NCBI RefSeq assembly: GCF_002847345.1
Contig: NZ_LXFV01000026.1
Location: forward strand, 1-64,000
DNA from: Pectobacterium peruviense
Lineage (GTDB): Bacteria > Pseudomonadota > Gammaproteobacteria > Enterobacterales > Enterobacteriaceae
Length of the DNA stretch: 64,000 bases
Direction of reading: 5' to 3'
Positions 27,641-37,013 of the stretch are shown here, in pieces; within the stretch, counting starts at the first letter, position 1, and each line of letters begins with the position of its first letter. The translations under genes and the position numbers were made by a program. The notes beneath the pieces are model-generated. The model searched no databases. It was not told the origin of the DNA and saw only the letters and a program-made list of their open reading frames with translations.

Positions 27641-28543
27641 TTATAGTCCGGACGTCGATGACAACCCTTTCATATAGCGCCAGAATTTCTCGGAAGCCAC
27701 ATTCAGTCGTGCATCAAGGCGATAGAGATACACACCCATGCGGATCACGGCATTTTCCATGCTCAGGATCGTCAGCTCTTTATTTTTCAGCTCTTCCTGA
27801 ATCGAATAGTCCGGCAGCCAGGCAATACCATACCCTTTCTTTGTCATACGTTTGAGCAGGTCGCTCATGGAAGAAACAAAATTGACGGTGAACTTATCGC
27901 TGTCGACGCTGGATAAGTAACGGCTGACCTGACGCCCCATATAGCTCGTCTCGGTATAGTTGAGCAACGGCACCGATGAGGCACTCACATCAAACAGCGG
28001 CTTCCCCGCACTGTCGCACGCGCAGACCGGATAAAGCCGAGATTCCAGTATCTTCTCGTGCATAAAGGGTTCACCCATCAGATCTTCATTGTAAAACGAG
28101 AAAATGAAGTCGCTACGCCCTTCTTTAAGATTCAGTACCGCTTCATCCACATCGATCGATTCGACATAGAAGATTTTTTCCTGCGGGTCCGGCACGTCTT
28201 TTAACAACTCCGGCATGATAAATACCGACAGCGAATGCGCTGCCGCAATGGTGATCTTATTCTTGTAATTATCCCCACCGTGCAGCTTATTGAGCTGATA
28301 CTCCAAGTCGTCCAGCGTATTGCGGATATAGGCGTGGAACACGCGACCCTGTTCGGTTAATTGCAGCGGCAGCGCGCTACGGTCGAAAATATCAAACCCG
28401 ACCGCCGCTTCCAGCGCCTGAATGCGCCGGCTAAATGAGGATTGAGAGATATTCCGCTTCTCGGCAGCCAGCGTAAAGCTCCGGTGCTCTTCCAACATGA
28501 TAAAGTCATAGAGCCACTTGGTTTCGATATTGTTTAGCATCAC
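27641..28543 (-). CDS. LysR-type regulator, HypT (YjiE/QseD)-like
   Basis: 300 residues. The N-terminus NIETKWLYDFIMLEEHRSFT and the winged helix (AAEKRNISQSSFSRRIQALE) resemble E. coli HypT, as do IAAAHSLSVFIMPEL, YVESIDVDEAVLNLKEGRSD and FVSSMSDLLKRMTKKGYGIAWLPDY in the effector domain. HypT responds to hypochlorite through methionine oxidation in E. coli, but this protein is divergent and may have another effector. It is transcribed away from the Asp/Glu racemase gene (28760) with a 216-base shared region, the typical place for a LysR regulator's target. ATG 28543 or the next codon is the start. Confidence 0.82.
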   Translation of the reverse strand: MMLNNIETKWLYDFIMLEEHRSFTLAAEKRNISQSSFSRRIQALEAAVGFDIFDRSALPLQLTEQGRVFHAYIRNTLDDLEYQLNKLHGGDNYKNKITIAAAHSLSVFIMPELLKDVPDPQEKIFYVESIDVDEAVLNLKEGRSDFIFSFYNEDLMGEPFMHEKILESRLYPVCACDSAGKPLFDVSASSVPLLNYTETSYMGRQVSRYLSSVDSDKFTVNFVSSMSDLLKRMTKKGYGIAWLPDYSIQEELKNKELTILSMENAVIRMGVYLYRLDARLNVASEKFWRYMKGLSSTSGL

Positions 28544-28759
28544 CCCTCACTCAACACGCTCAGCGCCATGTTTTTTCCTATACCCGTGTTTTACATCGTC
28601 AACAAAGATACTTCCCACCGCGCACCGTTAAACCCAGTAAAAGCATAGAGATGCCAATAGTTATGCAAATCATACATAGCAGATGGGAATTTAGCAATTC
28701 ACATTGCCCAGCAGTATGCGATTATCCTTTTAATTTCATAATGCTACAGGGTTAACAGC

Positions 28760-29476
28760 ATGAACAGTCTCGTGGGAATTCTAGGTGGTATGGGGCCGGG
28801 CGCCACCGTCGATGCGATGCAAAAATTGATCAAAAACACGCCAGCGTATCGGGATCAAGACCACATTCCAATGATTGCGGTTTCTATTCCTGATATCCCA
28901 GACAGAACACAGTGCATTCTTCAGCACAGCGCTTCACCGCTGGGTAAAATGCTGCAATATATGAAAATTCTCGAAAATGCAGGCGCTGAGTGCATCATTA
29001 TTCCGTGTAATACCGCACATTATTGGTTCAATGAACTAAAACAACAGTGCCGCGCGGAGATGATCAGCATTATTGATGTGACCTGTCAGGCAATTAGGAA
29101 TGCCAATACCACACGAGTCGGCTTATTAGCAACGACAGCGACAGTGAAAGCGAGAATTTATCAGGACAACCTGACAAACGATAATATTGAGTGCTACACG
29201 CCGGATGATGCTGACCAACACCAGGTAATGGAAAGTATCTATGCCTATAAATCCGGTGATATTGCTGGAGCCTATAGCATGCTGTCGCCGGTAAAAGATC
29301 GCCTATTGCAGGCTGGCGTCGAGAAAATCATTTTAGGTTGCACCGAGCTTCCACTGATTCTAGAACAGGAAGTCAGAACGTCACCACAGCACTATGTCGA
29401 TGCCACGGAAGAGTTAATCAAGAAAACGGTTGAGTGGTATTTCACCCACAACCAGAAAAATAATATCGCCGCTTAA
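28760..29476 (+). CDS. Aspartate/glutamate racemase family protein
   Basis: 238-residue cofactor-independent racemase. The N-terminus VGILGGMGPGATVDAMQKLI is characteristic. The two catalytic cysteines are Cys83 (IIPCNTAHYW) and Cys194 (LGCTELPLIL). Length and motifs fit the Asp/Glu racemase family, which includes E. coli YgeA. It would interconvert L- and D-aspartate or glutamate, or a broader set of amino acids, in the cytoplasm. It is divergent from a HypT-like LysR gene and close to a dicarboxylate/amino acid symporter, which together form a small acidic amino acid module. Confidence 0.87.
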   Translation: MNSLVGILGGMGPGATVDAMQKLIKNTPAYRDQDHIPMIAVSIPDIPDRTQCILQHSASPLGKMLQYMKILENAGAECIIIPCNTAHYWFNELKQQCRAEMISIIDVTCQAIRNANTTRVGLLATTATVKARIYQDNLTNDNIECYTPDDADQHQVMESIYAYKSGDIAGAYSMLSPVKDRLLQAGVEKIILGCTELPLILEQEVRTSPQHYVDATEELIKKTVEWYFTHNQKNNIAA

Positions 29477-29510
29477 TTAGCCTTAGCTTTTATATTAAAT
29501 AATTTAAATA

Positions 29511-29552
29511 AATATGCCACTCGACATTAACATGTTCGCCGAGTGGCATATT
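29511..29552. terminator. Stem-loop between convergent racemase and pectin lyase genes
   Basis: Perfect 13-base arms AATATGCCACTCG (29511-29523) and CGAGTGGCATATT (29540-29552). It lies between two convergent stops and can fold on either transcript. There is no long T run, so termination strength is uncertain. Confidence 0.65.
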
Positions 29553-29632
29553 GCGACATACTCAATATTTAATGAGTTTCAATCCCTAATAAAATATTAA
29601 GCAGACAAGATCGTAATAAAAACGGTTAATAA

Positions 29633-30577
29633 TTATGACGGAAATTTCAGCGCACTGCTTTGCGCCCCAGAATTAGAAACAACCCAGGATTTAGCCGCCG
29701 CGGTTGTCATCAAACTGTATGAATAGTTAGATGATGCCGTCCATTTAGCCGCCGGTGATTTGCTCGCCACCGCTGCCGGTGAACTACCATTATCCGTAAA
29801 GGTTGAACCATTGCCTTTATCATCAACCATGCCTTTCTTTTCAGCTCCGGTGCCAAATACGTTGCGTTCAGAAAGCACATTGGCATTCTGCGCAACCGTA
29901 AAGGCCAGATTGAATTTATTGACGTAGTTGTTGAATACGTGGAAATAACCATAACGCATCAGGCCTGGCGCACGAACCTGAATATTTTCGTAATAGTTGT
30001 GGCAGATGGTCAAACGTGGGTAGCCATTGTATGCACTATTATTATCATCTGCCGGATGGCCGAAAATACAGCCATATTTATGGTTTGAGAATAAGCAGTT
30101 ACTGATCGTGACGTAATCCGCTTTCTCACCGATATAAATCAGTTTATCGAGACTGCCGTCGCTATCACTCCACGTATGCCCCGGCCATGAACAGTGGTCC
30201 ACCCAATATCCCTTACCGTAGTTCAGATACAGCTGGATATCGTCATTGTCCTTGATAGAGACATCATGTTTAAAAACCAGATTCTGGAAAATAACGTTAG
30301 CTGAATTGCTCTCAGCGCGTAGGTGAATATTAGTCAGTACATTAGCCCCGCCGAAAGAACCGACAATGGTTTTATTGCTGCCAAATACGACCTTGGTCAA
30401 GGCTGATGCTTTTAGTGATGCTCCAAGCACCACGATGGTTTTTGTGGAACCGCTCACGGCAGACTTAAAATCGGCCAGAGAATTTACCGTAACAACTTTA
30501 CCGCCCGACCCTCCGGTAACATTCGCTGCTTTTGCAAAACCGATAATCCCAGTAAGGTTTGTTGTTGGATAAGCCAT
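29633..30577 (-). CDS. pnlA: Pectin lyase, polysaccharide lyase family 1
   Basis: 314-residue right-handed beta-helix enzyme that cleaves methyl-esterified pectin by elimination. Family 1 blocks are GYWVDHCSWPGHTWSDSDG (Asp-His-Cys region), ISNCLFSNHKYGCIFGHP and the catalytic-arginine region VRAPGLMRYGYFHVFNNY. From memory it matches Pectobacterium Pnl nearly residue for residue, including the start MAYPTTNLTG. No signal peptide is visible, unlike the periplasm-routed pectate lyases. In Pectobacterium, pnl is induced by DNA damage through RecA and the RdgA/RdgB regulators (established knowledge); I cannot identify the RdgB site in the upstream 140 bases. Confidence 0.9.
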   Translation of the reverse strand: MAYPTTNLTGIIGFAKAANVTGGSGGKVVTVNSLADFKSAVSGSTKTIVVLGASLKASALTKVVFGSNKTIVGSFGGANVLTNIHLRAESNSANVIFQNLVFKHDVSIKDNDDIQLYLNYGKGYWVDHCSWPGHTWSDSDGSLDKLIYIGEKADYVTISNCLFSNHKYGCIFGHPADDNNSAYNGYPRLTICHNYYENIQVRAPGLMRYGYFHVFNNYVNKFNLAFTVAQNANVLSERNVFGTGAEKKGMVDDKGNGSTFTDNGSSPAAVASKSPAAKWTASSNYSYSLMTTAAAKSWVVSNSGAQSSALKFPS

Positions 30578-30750
30578 AAATATCCCTCTTTACAATTAGT
30601 GAATAGTAGTGTCTTCCGATGCATTATTTAATCGATAATAAATAACACATCGCCGACAATTAAAGAGTGTATATAAGGGATTTCATTAAGCTTATTAATT
30701 GAGTTTAATAAAAAAACAACCTTGCGAATAATTCAACTATTAATTAATGC

Positions 30751-30777
30751 GCTGCCATCTTTTAGTAAAATGGCAGC
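30751..30777 (-). terminator. Stem-loop after nlpA
   Basis: Eight-base arms GCTGCCAT (30751-30758) and ATGGCAGC (30770-30777), with TTTT/AAAA pairing inside the loop, 14 bases past the nlpA stop. The T tail is weak. Confidence 0.6.
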
Positions 30778-30790
30778 ACCAAAATGTATA

Positions 30791-31606
30791 TTACCAGCCT
30801 TTCACTGCACCACCGTTAAAAATACGGTCAGCAGCCTGCTCAACTTCATCAGACTGATAGGATTTAATGAATTTCTTCACGTTCTCCGCCTCTTTATTAT
30901 CCTCACGGGTCACAATGATATTCACATACGGTGATTCTTTACCTTCAATGAAAATACCGTCTTTGGTTGGTGTTAAGCCCGTTTGCTGAATATATGTCGT
31001 ACTGATGATCGCCACCGTCACTTGCGGATCGTCTAACAAACGTGGCAACTGTGCACCTTCCACTTCCATAATACGCAGGTTGTGTGGATTGGTCGTGATA
31101 TCCAGTACCGTCGGCAATAAACCCGTGTCCGGCTTCAGGGTAATTAATCCGGTTTTCTCCAGTAATAACAGCGCTCGCCCCAGATTAGTAGGATCGAAAG
31201 GAATCGCGATGGTATCGCCGTCTTTCAGATCGTTGATGTTTTTGATCTTCTTAGAATAGCCTGCCATCGGGAAAACGAAGGTGTTCCCTACCGCCACGAG
31301 TTTATAACCGTGTTCGCGATTTTGCTGTTCCAGGAAAGGACGATGTTGAAATACGTTCGCATCCAGATCGCTTTTATCCGTTGCCTCGTTCGGCAATAGC
31401 GAACCGCTAAACCCAACCAGCTCGACATCCAGATTATATTTCTCTTTTGCTACTTTCTTCGCGACGTCAGCGACATCCTGCTCAGCGCCGTTAATCACAC
31501 CGACTTTAATATGATTGGCAGAGTTACCTGCGTTATCGCATGCGGTCAACGCCATTGCTGCTGTGGCCATTCCCGCCACCAGCGTTATACGCCATTTATT
31601 CATCAT
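30791..31606 (-). CDS. nlpA: MetQ-family lipoprotein NlpA
   Basis: 271-residue substrate-binding lipoprotein. Signal peptide with lipobox LTAC (Cys23), then ANHIKVGVINGAEQDVADVA, VELVGFSGSLLPNEATDKSD and DANVFQHRPFLEQ, nearly identical to E. coli NlpA. It ends FNGGAVKGW, as in NlpA/MetQ. These proteins bind methionine and dock on MetNI; NlpA in E. coli can partly replace MetQ and is inner-membrane anchored. No ABC partner is adjacent, as in E. coli. The start may be either of two adjacent ATG codons at 31606 and 31603. Confidence 0.9.
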   Translation of the reverse strand: MMNKWRITLVAGMATAAMALTACDNAGNSANHIKVGVINGAEQDVADVAKKVAKEKYNLDVELVGFSGSLLPNEATDKSDLDANVFQHRPFLEQQNREHGYKLVAVGNTFVFPMAGYSKKIKNINDLKDGDTIAIPFDPTNLGRALLLLEKTGLITLKPDTGLLPTVLDITTNPHNLRIMEVEGAQLPRLLDDPQVTVAIISTTYIQQTGLTPTKDGIFIEGKESPYVNIIVTREDNKEAENVKKFIKSYQSDEVEQAADRIFNGGAVKGW

Positions 31607-32121
31607 TCTGTTTCACCTGATACCTTAAATACATCGATTTCTAACTACACGGATTTAAAGAGAAAAACAGTATGTCTCTCGATAAAATGAGTCAAATAAC
31701 TCCGCGTTCTATCAATATGCCTTTCATCATTCGATCAATAAATAGAATTGTATATACCCTAAATAATTCGAGTTGCGTGACAAAACGTTAGCGTTTTGAA
31801 CAACGCAGAGCGTTGGCCCTTTAGGGCGAGGCTCATTTATAGCCTTGTAACGCGGCAACCGAGCGACAAATCGGTTTTAGACCGATTTGAACAGCGCTAA
31901 CGCTGGCCCGAAGGGTGAGTCTCATTTATGAGACTCATTAATCCCCAGGAGCTTACACAAGTAAGTGACTGGGGTGAGTAAGAGCAGCCAACGCACAAGC
32001 AGCTTGAAGTATGACGGGTATATCTGTTAAGCCGATTCCATTTTAATTATCTACTATTGCTCGCCTCTGCATTCCCCCGCATTATGACACTTTGATGACT
32101 TTGGATTCACACGGCGAAACC
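31607..32121. other. Intergenic region upstream of uhpA, mostly repeat copy C
   Basis: 515 bases between divergent nlpA and uhpA. 31607-31752 is AT-rich and should carry the nlpA promoter. 31753-32022 is the long structured repeat. Only 99 bases remain between the repeat and the uhpA start. Confidence 0.6.
31753..32022 (+). repeat. Long copy C (270 bases) of the dispersed structured repeat
   Basis: Ends are TATACCCTAAATAATTCGAG (left) and CTTGAAGTATGACGGGTATA (right). The interior is a chain of small palindromes: CAAAACGTTAGCGTTTTG; GGCCCTTTAGGGC; AATCGGTTTTAGACCGATT; GAGTCTCATTTATGAGACTC; and CCCCAG ... CTGGGG. It shares most of its sequence and its orientation with copy D at 35765-35962 and contains an extra block around 31867-31945. 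No open frame. Confidence 0.85.
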
Positions 32122-32751
32122 ATGATTAATGTGGCTTTGGTTGACGATCACATCGTTGTACGGTCTGGCTTTGCACAGCTTCTGACATTAGAGAATGACA
32201 TTCAGGTAGTGGGACAATATGCCTCGGCGGCGCAAGCGTGGCCGCATTTGCTCAAACAGCCGATTGACGTTGCCGTGATTGATATCGCTATGCCGGATGA
32301 AAGCGGCCTGTCGTTATTAACCCGCCTACGTCAACAGCGCCCCAATTTTCGCGCCATTATTCTGAGCATCTATGACACCACTGCATTTGTACAAAGTGCG
32401 TTGGATGCAGGCGCGGGCGGCTACCTCACGAAGCGCTGCGGCCCAGAAGAGTTAGTGCAGGCAGTTCGCGTGGTCAGCAGCGGCGGCCTTTACCTCTGCG
32501 CCGACGCGCTGCACGCCATTCGTCATCAGCAGCAGCCACCGAAGGAGTTACTGACGCTGACTCCACGCGAGCGGGAAATATTCAGCCTGCTGGTCAACGG
32601 GATTAGCGTCAAAAGCATCGCTGAACAACTTGAGCTCAGCCATAAGACGGTTCATGTTCACCGCGCCAATATTCTCAGTAAATTACAGTGTGAATCCACG
32701 GTAGAACTGGTGCACTTTGCGCTGCAACACCAGTTGCTGGCCGGGAAATAG
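32122..32751 (+). CDS. uhpA: Two-component response regulator UhpA
   Basis: 209 residues. Receiver domain with phospho-acceptor Asp54 (AVIDIAMPDESG) and the later TKRCGPEELV; LuxR/NarL helix-turn-helix at the C-terminus (LTPREREIFSLLVNGISVK, then SHKTVHVHRANILSKL). E. coli UhpA activates the hexose-phosphate transporter gene uhpT when extracellular glucose-6-phosphate is sensed. I chose ATG 32122, matching the E. coli start MI(T/N)VAL(I/V)DDH; in-frame starts at 32092/32095 would add nine to ten residues. Its stop is three bases before uhpB. Expected target here: afuABC (inference). Confidence 0.88.
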   Translation: MINVALVDDHIVVRSGFAQLLTLENDIQVVGQYASAAQAWPHLLKQPIDVAVIDIAMPDESGLSLLTRLRQQRPNFRAIILSIYDTTAFVQSALDAGAGGYLTKRCGPEELVQAVRVVSSGGLYLCADALHAIRHQQQPPKELLTLTPREREIFSLLVNGISVKSIAEQLELSHKTVHVHRANILSKLQCESTVELVHFALQHQLLAGK

Positions 32752-32754
32752 ACC

Positions 32755-34332
32755 ATGCGCCGCCTGCACGTCATCGGTATGACGCTGTTTCTGGCCTTTT
32801 TCTACAGCCTGATTTGGCTGGCGCTATGGACCATCAGTTTCTATCTGAGCAATAACGGCCAGCAGGCGACGCTGCTGTTACCGCAAGGGCTGCGGCTGGC
32901 GTTGATGATTTTGCTGCCGCGCAAATACTGGCCGACCTTGCTACTTTCGGAAATCGCTATCCAGAGTTGGCTTATCAGCGAGCAGTTGATGACGCGTTCG
33001 CTATTGCTGCTTTCCCCTTTTCTGAGCCTGATTCCCGCGGTCATCACGCATAAAATCTGGCATCGCTATACACTTTATTGGCAACGACTGCTGCTGTTAC
33101 TGGCGGCGTTGACGCTTAACACCCTTCTTCACGGCATCGCCATCGGGCCCTGGTTACATTCGCAGTTAACACAAACGCTGCTGGCCACGTTTACCGGCGG
33201 CGTCCTGCTGATTCCGTTCATCTATCTGCTGTACGAATACATCAAGCAGCAGCATTTGCAGACCTTGCTGGCGCAGGAGATCCCCGATCCACCACTGCGT
33301 ACTTCACTGCTGATTTGGTGCTCACTGTTTTTTTCTATCGGCGTTTGCCTGCAAATGGCGTTCACACCCGAGATGGAACGCCTGCTGCTGATCTTCGTTT
33401 TTCTGCCCAATGTGGTGATGGCGTATAAATTCGGCTGGCAAGGCGGCGTACTGTCCGCCGTACTCGGCAGCCTGATGATTGCCGTCACGCGCCAAGTGAG
33501 CGGAGCGTTTGATGACCTGCGCGAGCTGGAGCTGTTTCTCTCTACGCAGGCGCTGCTCGGCATTGGGTTGGGGATCGCCATCAGCCGTCAGCAACAGCTG
33601 GCACAGCGGCTCCAGCGCTATCGTCAGCAGTTGGAACAGGAGCTAAAAACCCGGCGGCGGCTGATGGAACGCATCATCCATACCGAAGAGGCCGTGCGCA
33701 AAGATATCGCGCGCGAGCTGCACGATGATATCGGCCAAAACATCACCGCGATTCAAATTCAGGCCATGCTGGTGAAACACAGTGCGCCTGCCGATGCGGC
33801 GCAACATGCCGCCGGACAAATCAGCGAGCTGTCGCGGCGAATCCACCACACCACACGCCAGCTGTTGCGCCAGCTGCACCCGCCAGTGCTGGATGAAATG
33901 GTGCTGGATAAAGCGCTGCATCATCTGGCAGATGAGTTCGCCTTTGCGGCTCGCGGCATCCAGTTTCAGTTGGATTATCAGCTCCCAACGCCCCCTCATG
34001 ATGACGTAGTCATTTTCACGCTTTATCGGCTGGTGCAGGAACTGCTCAACAACATCAACAAACACGCCAGCGCCACACAGATTACCGTCCGTCTCAGACA
34101 GCAGGATGACCTGATTACGCTCGACGTCATTGATAACGGCGTAGGCATCGCACAAAAAGGCAGTACACATTCGACAGGCGGCGGCTTCGGCCTGCGGGGC
34201 ATTGAAGAACGCGTGCAGGCACTGGGCGGAAACTGGCTGGTGAAAGCCGCCGTCAGCGGTGAACCCGCTGCGCCGCGTGGCACGCACATAATTGTTAACC
34301 TGCCCACAAAATTTAAACAAAAAGACGACTAG
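32755..34332 (+). CDS. uhpB: Sensor histidine kinase UhpB
   Basis: 525 residues. The N-terminal 290 hold eight or so hydrophobic segments (MASE1-like), followed by a HisKA_3 domain with phosphorylated His323 (ARELHDDIGQNITAIQIQA) and a C-terminal ATPase with HDDVVIFTLYRLVQELLNN and GFGLRGIEERVQALGG. E. coli UhpB (500 residues) works with the receptor UhpC to control UhpA phosphorylation. Gene order uhpA-uhpB-uhpC is conserved. Confidence 0.9.
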   Translation: MRRLHVIGMTLFLAFFYSLIWLALWTISFYLSNNGQQATLLLPQGLRLALMILLPRKYWPTLLLSEIAIQSWLISEQLMTRSLLLLSPFLSLIPAVITHKIWHRYTLYWQRLLLLLAALTLNTLLHGIAIGPWLHSQLTQTLLATFTGGVLLIPFIYLLYEYIKQQHLQTLLAQEIPDPPLRTSLLIWCSLFFSIGVCLQMAFTPEMERLLLIFVFLPNVVMAYKFGWQGGVLSAVLGSLMIAVTRQVSGAFDDLRELELFLSTQALLGIGLGIAISRQQQLAQRLQRYRQQLEQELKTRRRLMERIIHTEEAVRKDIARELHDDIGQNITAIQIQAMLVKHSAPADAAQHAAGQISELSRRIHHTTRQLLRQLHPPVLDEMVLDKALHHLADEFAFAARGIQFQLDYQLPTPPHDDVVIFTLYRLVQELLNNINKHASATQITVRLRQQDDLITLDVIDNGVGIAQKGSTHSTGGGFGLRGIEERVQALGGNWLVKAAVSGEPAAPRGTHIIVNLPTKFKQKDD

Positions 34333-34421
34333 CTAGGAATTATTCCTAGCCATCTAAAACCTTGTCTCATCCTTTTTAATTCGCATCCCCCTACTCTTCT
34401 CTCAACGCGACGGAGAACCCC

Positions 34422-35753
34422 ATGCAGGCACCCATGTTTCCCAAGGGACAGCTTTCACCAACACAAATCAGTCAGCGCTATCGCTACTGGCGACCGCGGT
34501 TGTTGATTTCCATGGTCATCGGGTACGCCACGTTTTACCTGACGCGTAAAAGCATCAACTTCGTCATGCCGGTGATGCAGTTGGAATTAGGGTTAAGCAA
34601 AGGCGATATCGGTTTGCTGGGGACGCTGTTTTACCTCTGTTATGGCGCATCCAAGTTTATTTCCGGCATCGTCTGCGATCGCACTCAGGTGCGCTGGTTT
34701 ATGGGTGTCGGGCTGATGATTACCGGCGTGCTGAACATTCTGTTCATGTACTGCCAGTCGCTCACCGGTTTGTTGATTGTCTGGGCGCTGAACGGGTTCT
34801 TTCAGGGCTGGGGTTGGCCCCCTTGCGCCAGACTGCTGAGCAGTTGGTATTCGCGTAATGAGCGCGGCCTCTGGTGGGGATGTTGGAATACGTCGATCAA
34901 CATTGGTGGTGCGGCGGTTCCCTTACTCGCGGGCTATCTGGCCTCCGAATGGGGCTGGCAAGCGGCGCTGCTGGTGCCGGGCATTATCGGGATTGTGATC
35001 GGGCTGTGGCTATGTTGGCAGCTGTGCGACAAACCGCAACAGCAAGGGTTGCCAAGCGTCGGTCAGTGGCGACGCGACGCGCTAGAGCTTCGTCAGGAGC
35101 AGCAGAGTCCGCCGATGCCGATGCGTCAGATTCTGCGCGATGCAATTTTGCGTAACCGTACCATTTGGCTGCTCGGGTTTTCCTACATTCTGGTGTACCT
35201 GATTCGCATCGCACTGAATGACTGGGGAAACATCTGGCTGTCGGAGAGCCACGGTTTCAACCTGCTCAGCGCGAACGCCACGCTGTCGCTGTTTGAACTG
35301 GGTGGATTACTGGGAGCGCTGTTTGCTGGTTGGGGTTCAGATCTGCTGTTCCGAGGTCAACGCGCACCGATGATTTTGCTGTTTGCACTCGGACTATTTT
35401 TAACCATGACCGCGCTGTGGCTGGCACCAATTCACCACTATTCACTGCTTGCAGCCTGTTTCTTCAGTATCGGTTTTTTTGTTTTTGGACCACAGATGTT
35501 GATCGGTCTGGCTGCGACGGAATACAGCCATAAGGATGCCGCAGGCACGGTGACAGGTTTTCTGGCGTTGTTTGCCTATCTGGGAGCGGCGCTGGCGGGC
35601 TGGCCGCTAGCACAGGTGCTGCAACACTATGGATGGTCGGGATTTTTTACTCTGCTGGCATTGGCCTCAGCCTGCATCGGACTGTTATTGATGCCGCTGC
35701 TGATGGCAGGTGTCAGCCGCCGGGAACGTTTGATGACATCAAAATATCAATAA
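34422..35753 (+). CDS. uhpC: Hexose-phosphate sensor UhpC (MFS receptor)
   Basis: 443 residues with twelve membrane segments of the organophosphate:phosphate antiporter family. Marks include YATFYLTRKSINFVMPVM, GFFQGWGWPPCARLLSSWYS and YLIRIALNDWGNIWLSE. UhpC resembles the transporter UhpT but mainly senses external glucose-6-phosphate and signals to UhpB. The position as third gene of uhpABC, the length and the extended C-terminus favour UhpC over UhpT. No second antiporter gene follows. Repeat copy D begins 12 bases after the stop. Confidence 0.87.
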   Translation: MQAPMFPKGQLSPTQISQRYRYWRPRLLISMVIGYATFYLTRKSINFVMPVMQLELGLSKGDIGLLGTLFYLCYGASKFISGIVCDRTQVRWFMGVGLMITGVLNILFMYCQSLTGLLIVWALNGFFQGWGWPPCARLLSSWYSRNERGLWWGCWNTSINIGGAAVPLLAGYLASEWGWQAALLVPGIIGIVIGLWLCWQLCDKPQQQGLPSVGQWRRDALELRQEQQSPPMPMRQILRDAILRNRTIWLLGFSYILVYLIRIALNDWGNIWLSESHGFNLLSANATLSLFELGGLLGALFAGWGSDLLFRGQRAPMILLFALGLFLTMTALWLAPIHHYSLLAACFFSIGFFVFGPQMLIGLAATEYSHKDAAGTVTGFLALFAYLGAALAGWPLAQVLQHYGWSGFFTLLALASACIGLLLMPLLMAGVSRRERLMTSKYQ

Positions 35754-35764
35754 CAACAGATAAC

Positions 35765-35962
<198 letters not shown>

Positions 35963-35978
35963 TACAAAGGAAAACATC

Positions 35979-37013
35979 ATGAAACTGACTACCTTAACGA
36001 CCCTCATCGCCGCTGGACTGACCGTTGCTGCCGTTACCACTACTACCGCTCGGGCTGAAGGTCGCCTGGTCATTTACTGTAGCGCCACCAACGCCTTCTG
36101 CGAGGAGGAAGCCAAGGCCTTTGGTGAAAAACACAACGTTAAAACCTCCTTTATCCGCAACGGTTCCGGCAGCACGCTGGCGAAAGTCGATGCTGAGAAG
36201 AAGAACCCACAGGCTGACGTCTGGTACGGCGGCACGCTGGATCCGCAGTCTCAAGCGGGCGAAATGGATCTGCTGGAACCCTATCAGTCTAAAAACCTTG
36301 ATCAGATCATGCCGCAGTTCCGCGATCCCGCTAAACGTAAAGGAAACTACTCGTCTGCGGTTTACGTCGGCATTCTCGGCTTCGGTGTTAACACCGATCG
36401 CCTGAAAGAGAAAAATCTGCCAGTGCCACAGTGCTGGAAAGATCTGACCAACCCTATCTACAAAGGCGAAATTCAGATTGCTGACCCACAGAGTTCCGGT
36501 ACGGCCTACACCGCACTGGCGACCTTCTCCCAGCTTTGGGGTCAGGATCAAGCCTTTGATTACCTGAAGAAATTGAACACCAACGTATCGCAATACACCA
36601 AATCCGGTATTGCCCCCGCACGCAACGCCGCGCGTGGCGAAACCGCTATCGGCATCGGTTTCCTGCACGACTACTCGCTGGAAAAAGAGAAAGGCGCACC
36701 ACTGGCACTGATCTCCCCGTGTGAAGGCACCGGCTATGAAATTGGCGGCGTCAGCATCCTGAAAGGCGCGCGCAATATGGATAACGCCAAGCTGTTCGTT
36801 GACTGGGCGCTGTCAAAAGAAGCACAAGAACTCTCCTGGAAGAAAGGCCAGTCCTACCAGATTCTGACTAACACTACGGCCGAAGCGTCCCCGCTGTCGC
36901 TGAAGTTGCAGGACCTGAAACTGATCAACTACGACATGGACAAATACGGCGCGGCAGACGTGCGTAAAGAGCTGATTTCCAAGTGGGTTAACGAAGTCAA
37001 AATGGGCCAATAA
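35979..37013 (+). CDS. afuA: Sugar-phosphate ABC importer, periplasmic binding protein AfuA
   Basis: 344 residues with a signal peptide cleaved near ARA/E (residue 26). The mature protein is a FutA/AfuA-type binding protein. The pair His230-Asp231 (FLHDYS) and Glu254 (CEGTGYEIGG) fall at about mature positions 204, 205 and 228, one off the residues I recall as the sugar-phosphate ligands of Actinobacillus AfuA. AfuA was first named as ferric-binding but binds glucose-6-, fructose-6- and sedoheptulose-7-phosphate. The ferric-binding tyrosine pair is not seen at the C-terminus. GGAAAA precedes the ATG. It directly follows uhpABC. Confidence 0.85.
   Translation: MKLTTLTTLIAAGLTVAAVTTTTARAEGRLVIYCSATNAFCEEEAKAFGEKHNVKTSFIRNGSGSTLAKVDAEKKNPQADVWYGGTLDPQSQAGEMDLLEPYQSKNLDQIMPQFRDPAKRKGNYSSAVYVGILGFGVNTDRLKEKNLPVPQCWKDLTNPIYKGEIQIADPQSSGTAYTALATFSQLWGQDQAFDYLKKLNTNVSQYTKSGIAPARNAARGETAIGIGFLHDYSLEKEKGAPLALISPCEGTGYEIGGVSILKGARNMDNAKLFVDWALSKEAQELSWKKGQSYQILTNTTAEASPLSLKLQDLKLINYDMDKYGAADVRKELISKWVNEVKMGQ

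Noticed and set aside
31753..32022. CRISPR array
   Set aside because: Repeated palindromes differ from each other and there are no regular spacers or cas genes.
33643..34320. 225-codon minus-strand frame inside uhpB
   Set aside because: Antisense shadow of the histidine kinase; composition rich in Cys, His and Gln, with no domain pattern.
34422..35753. UhpT instead of UhpC
   Set aside because: Order behind uhpA-uhpB, length and sequence marks fit the sensor UhpC better, and no second antiporter gene follows.
35994..36668. 224-codon minus-strand frame inside afuA
   Set aside because: Antisense shadow of a convincing binding-protein gene; no ribosome binding site.
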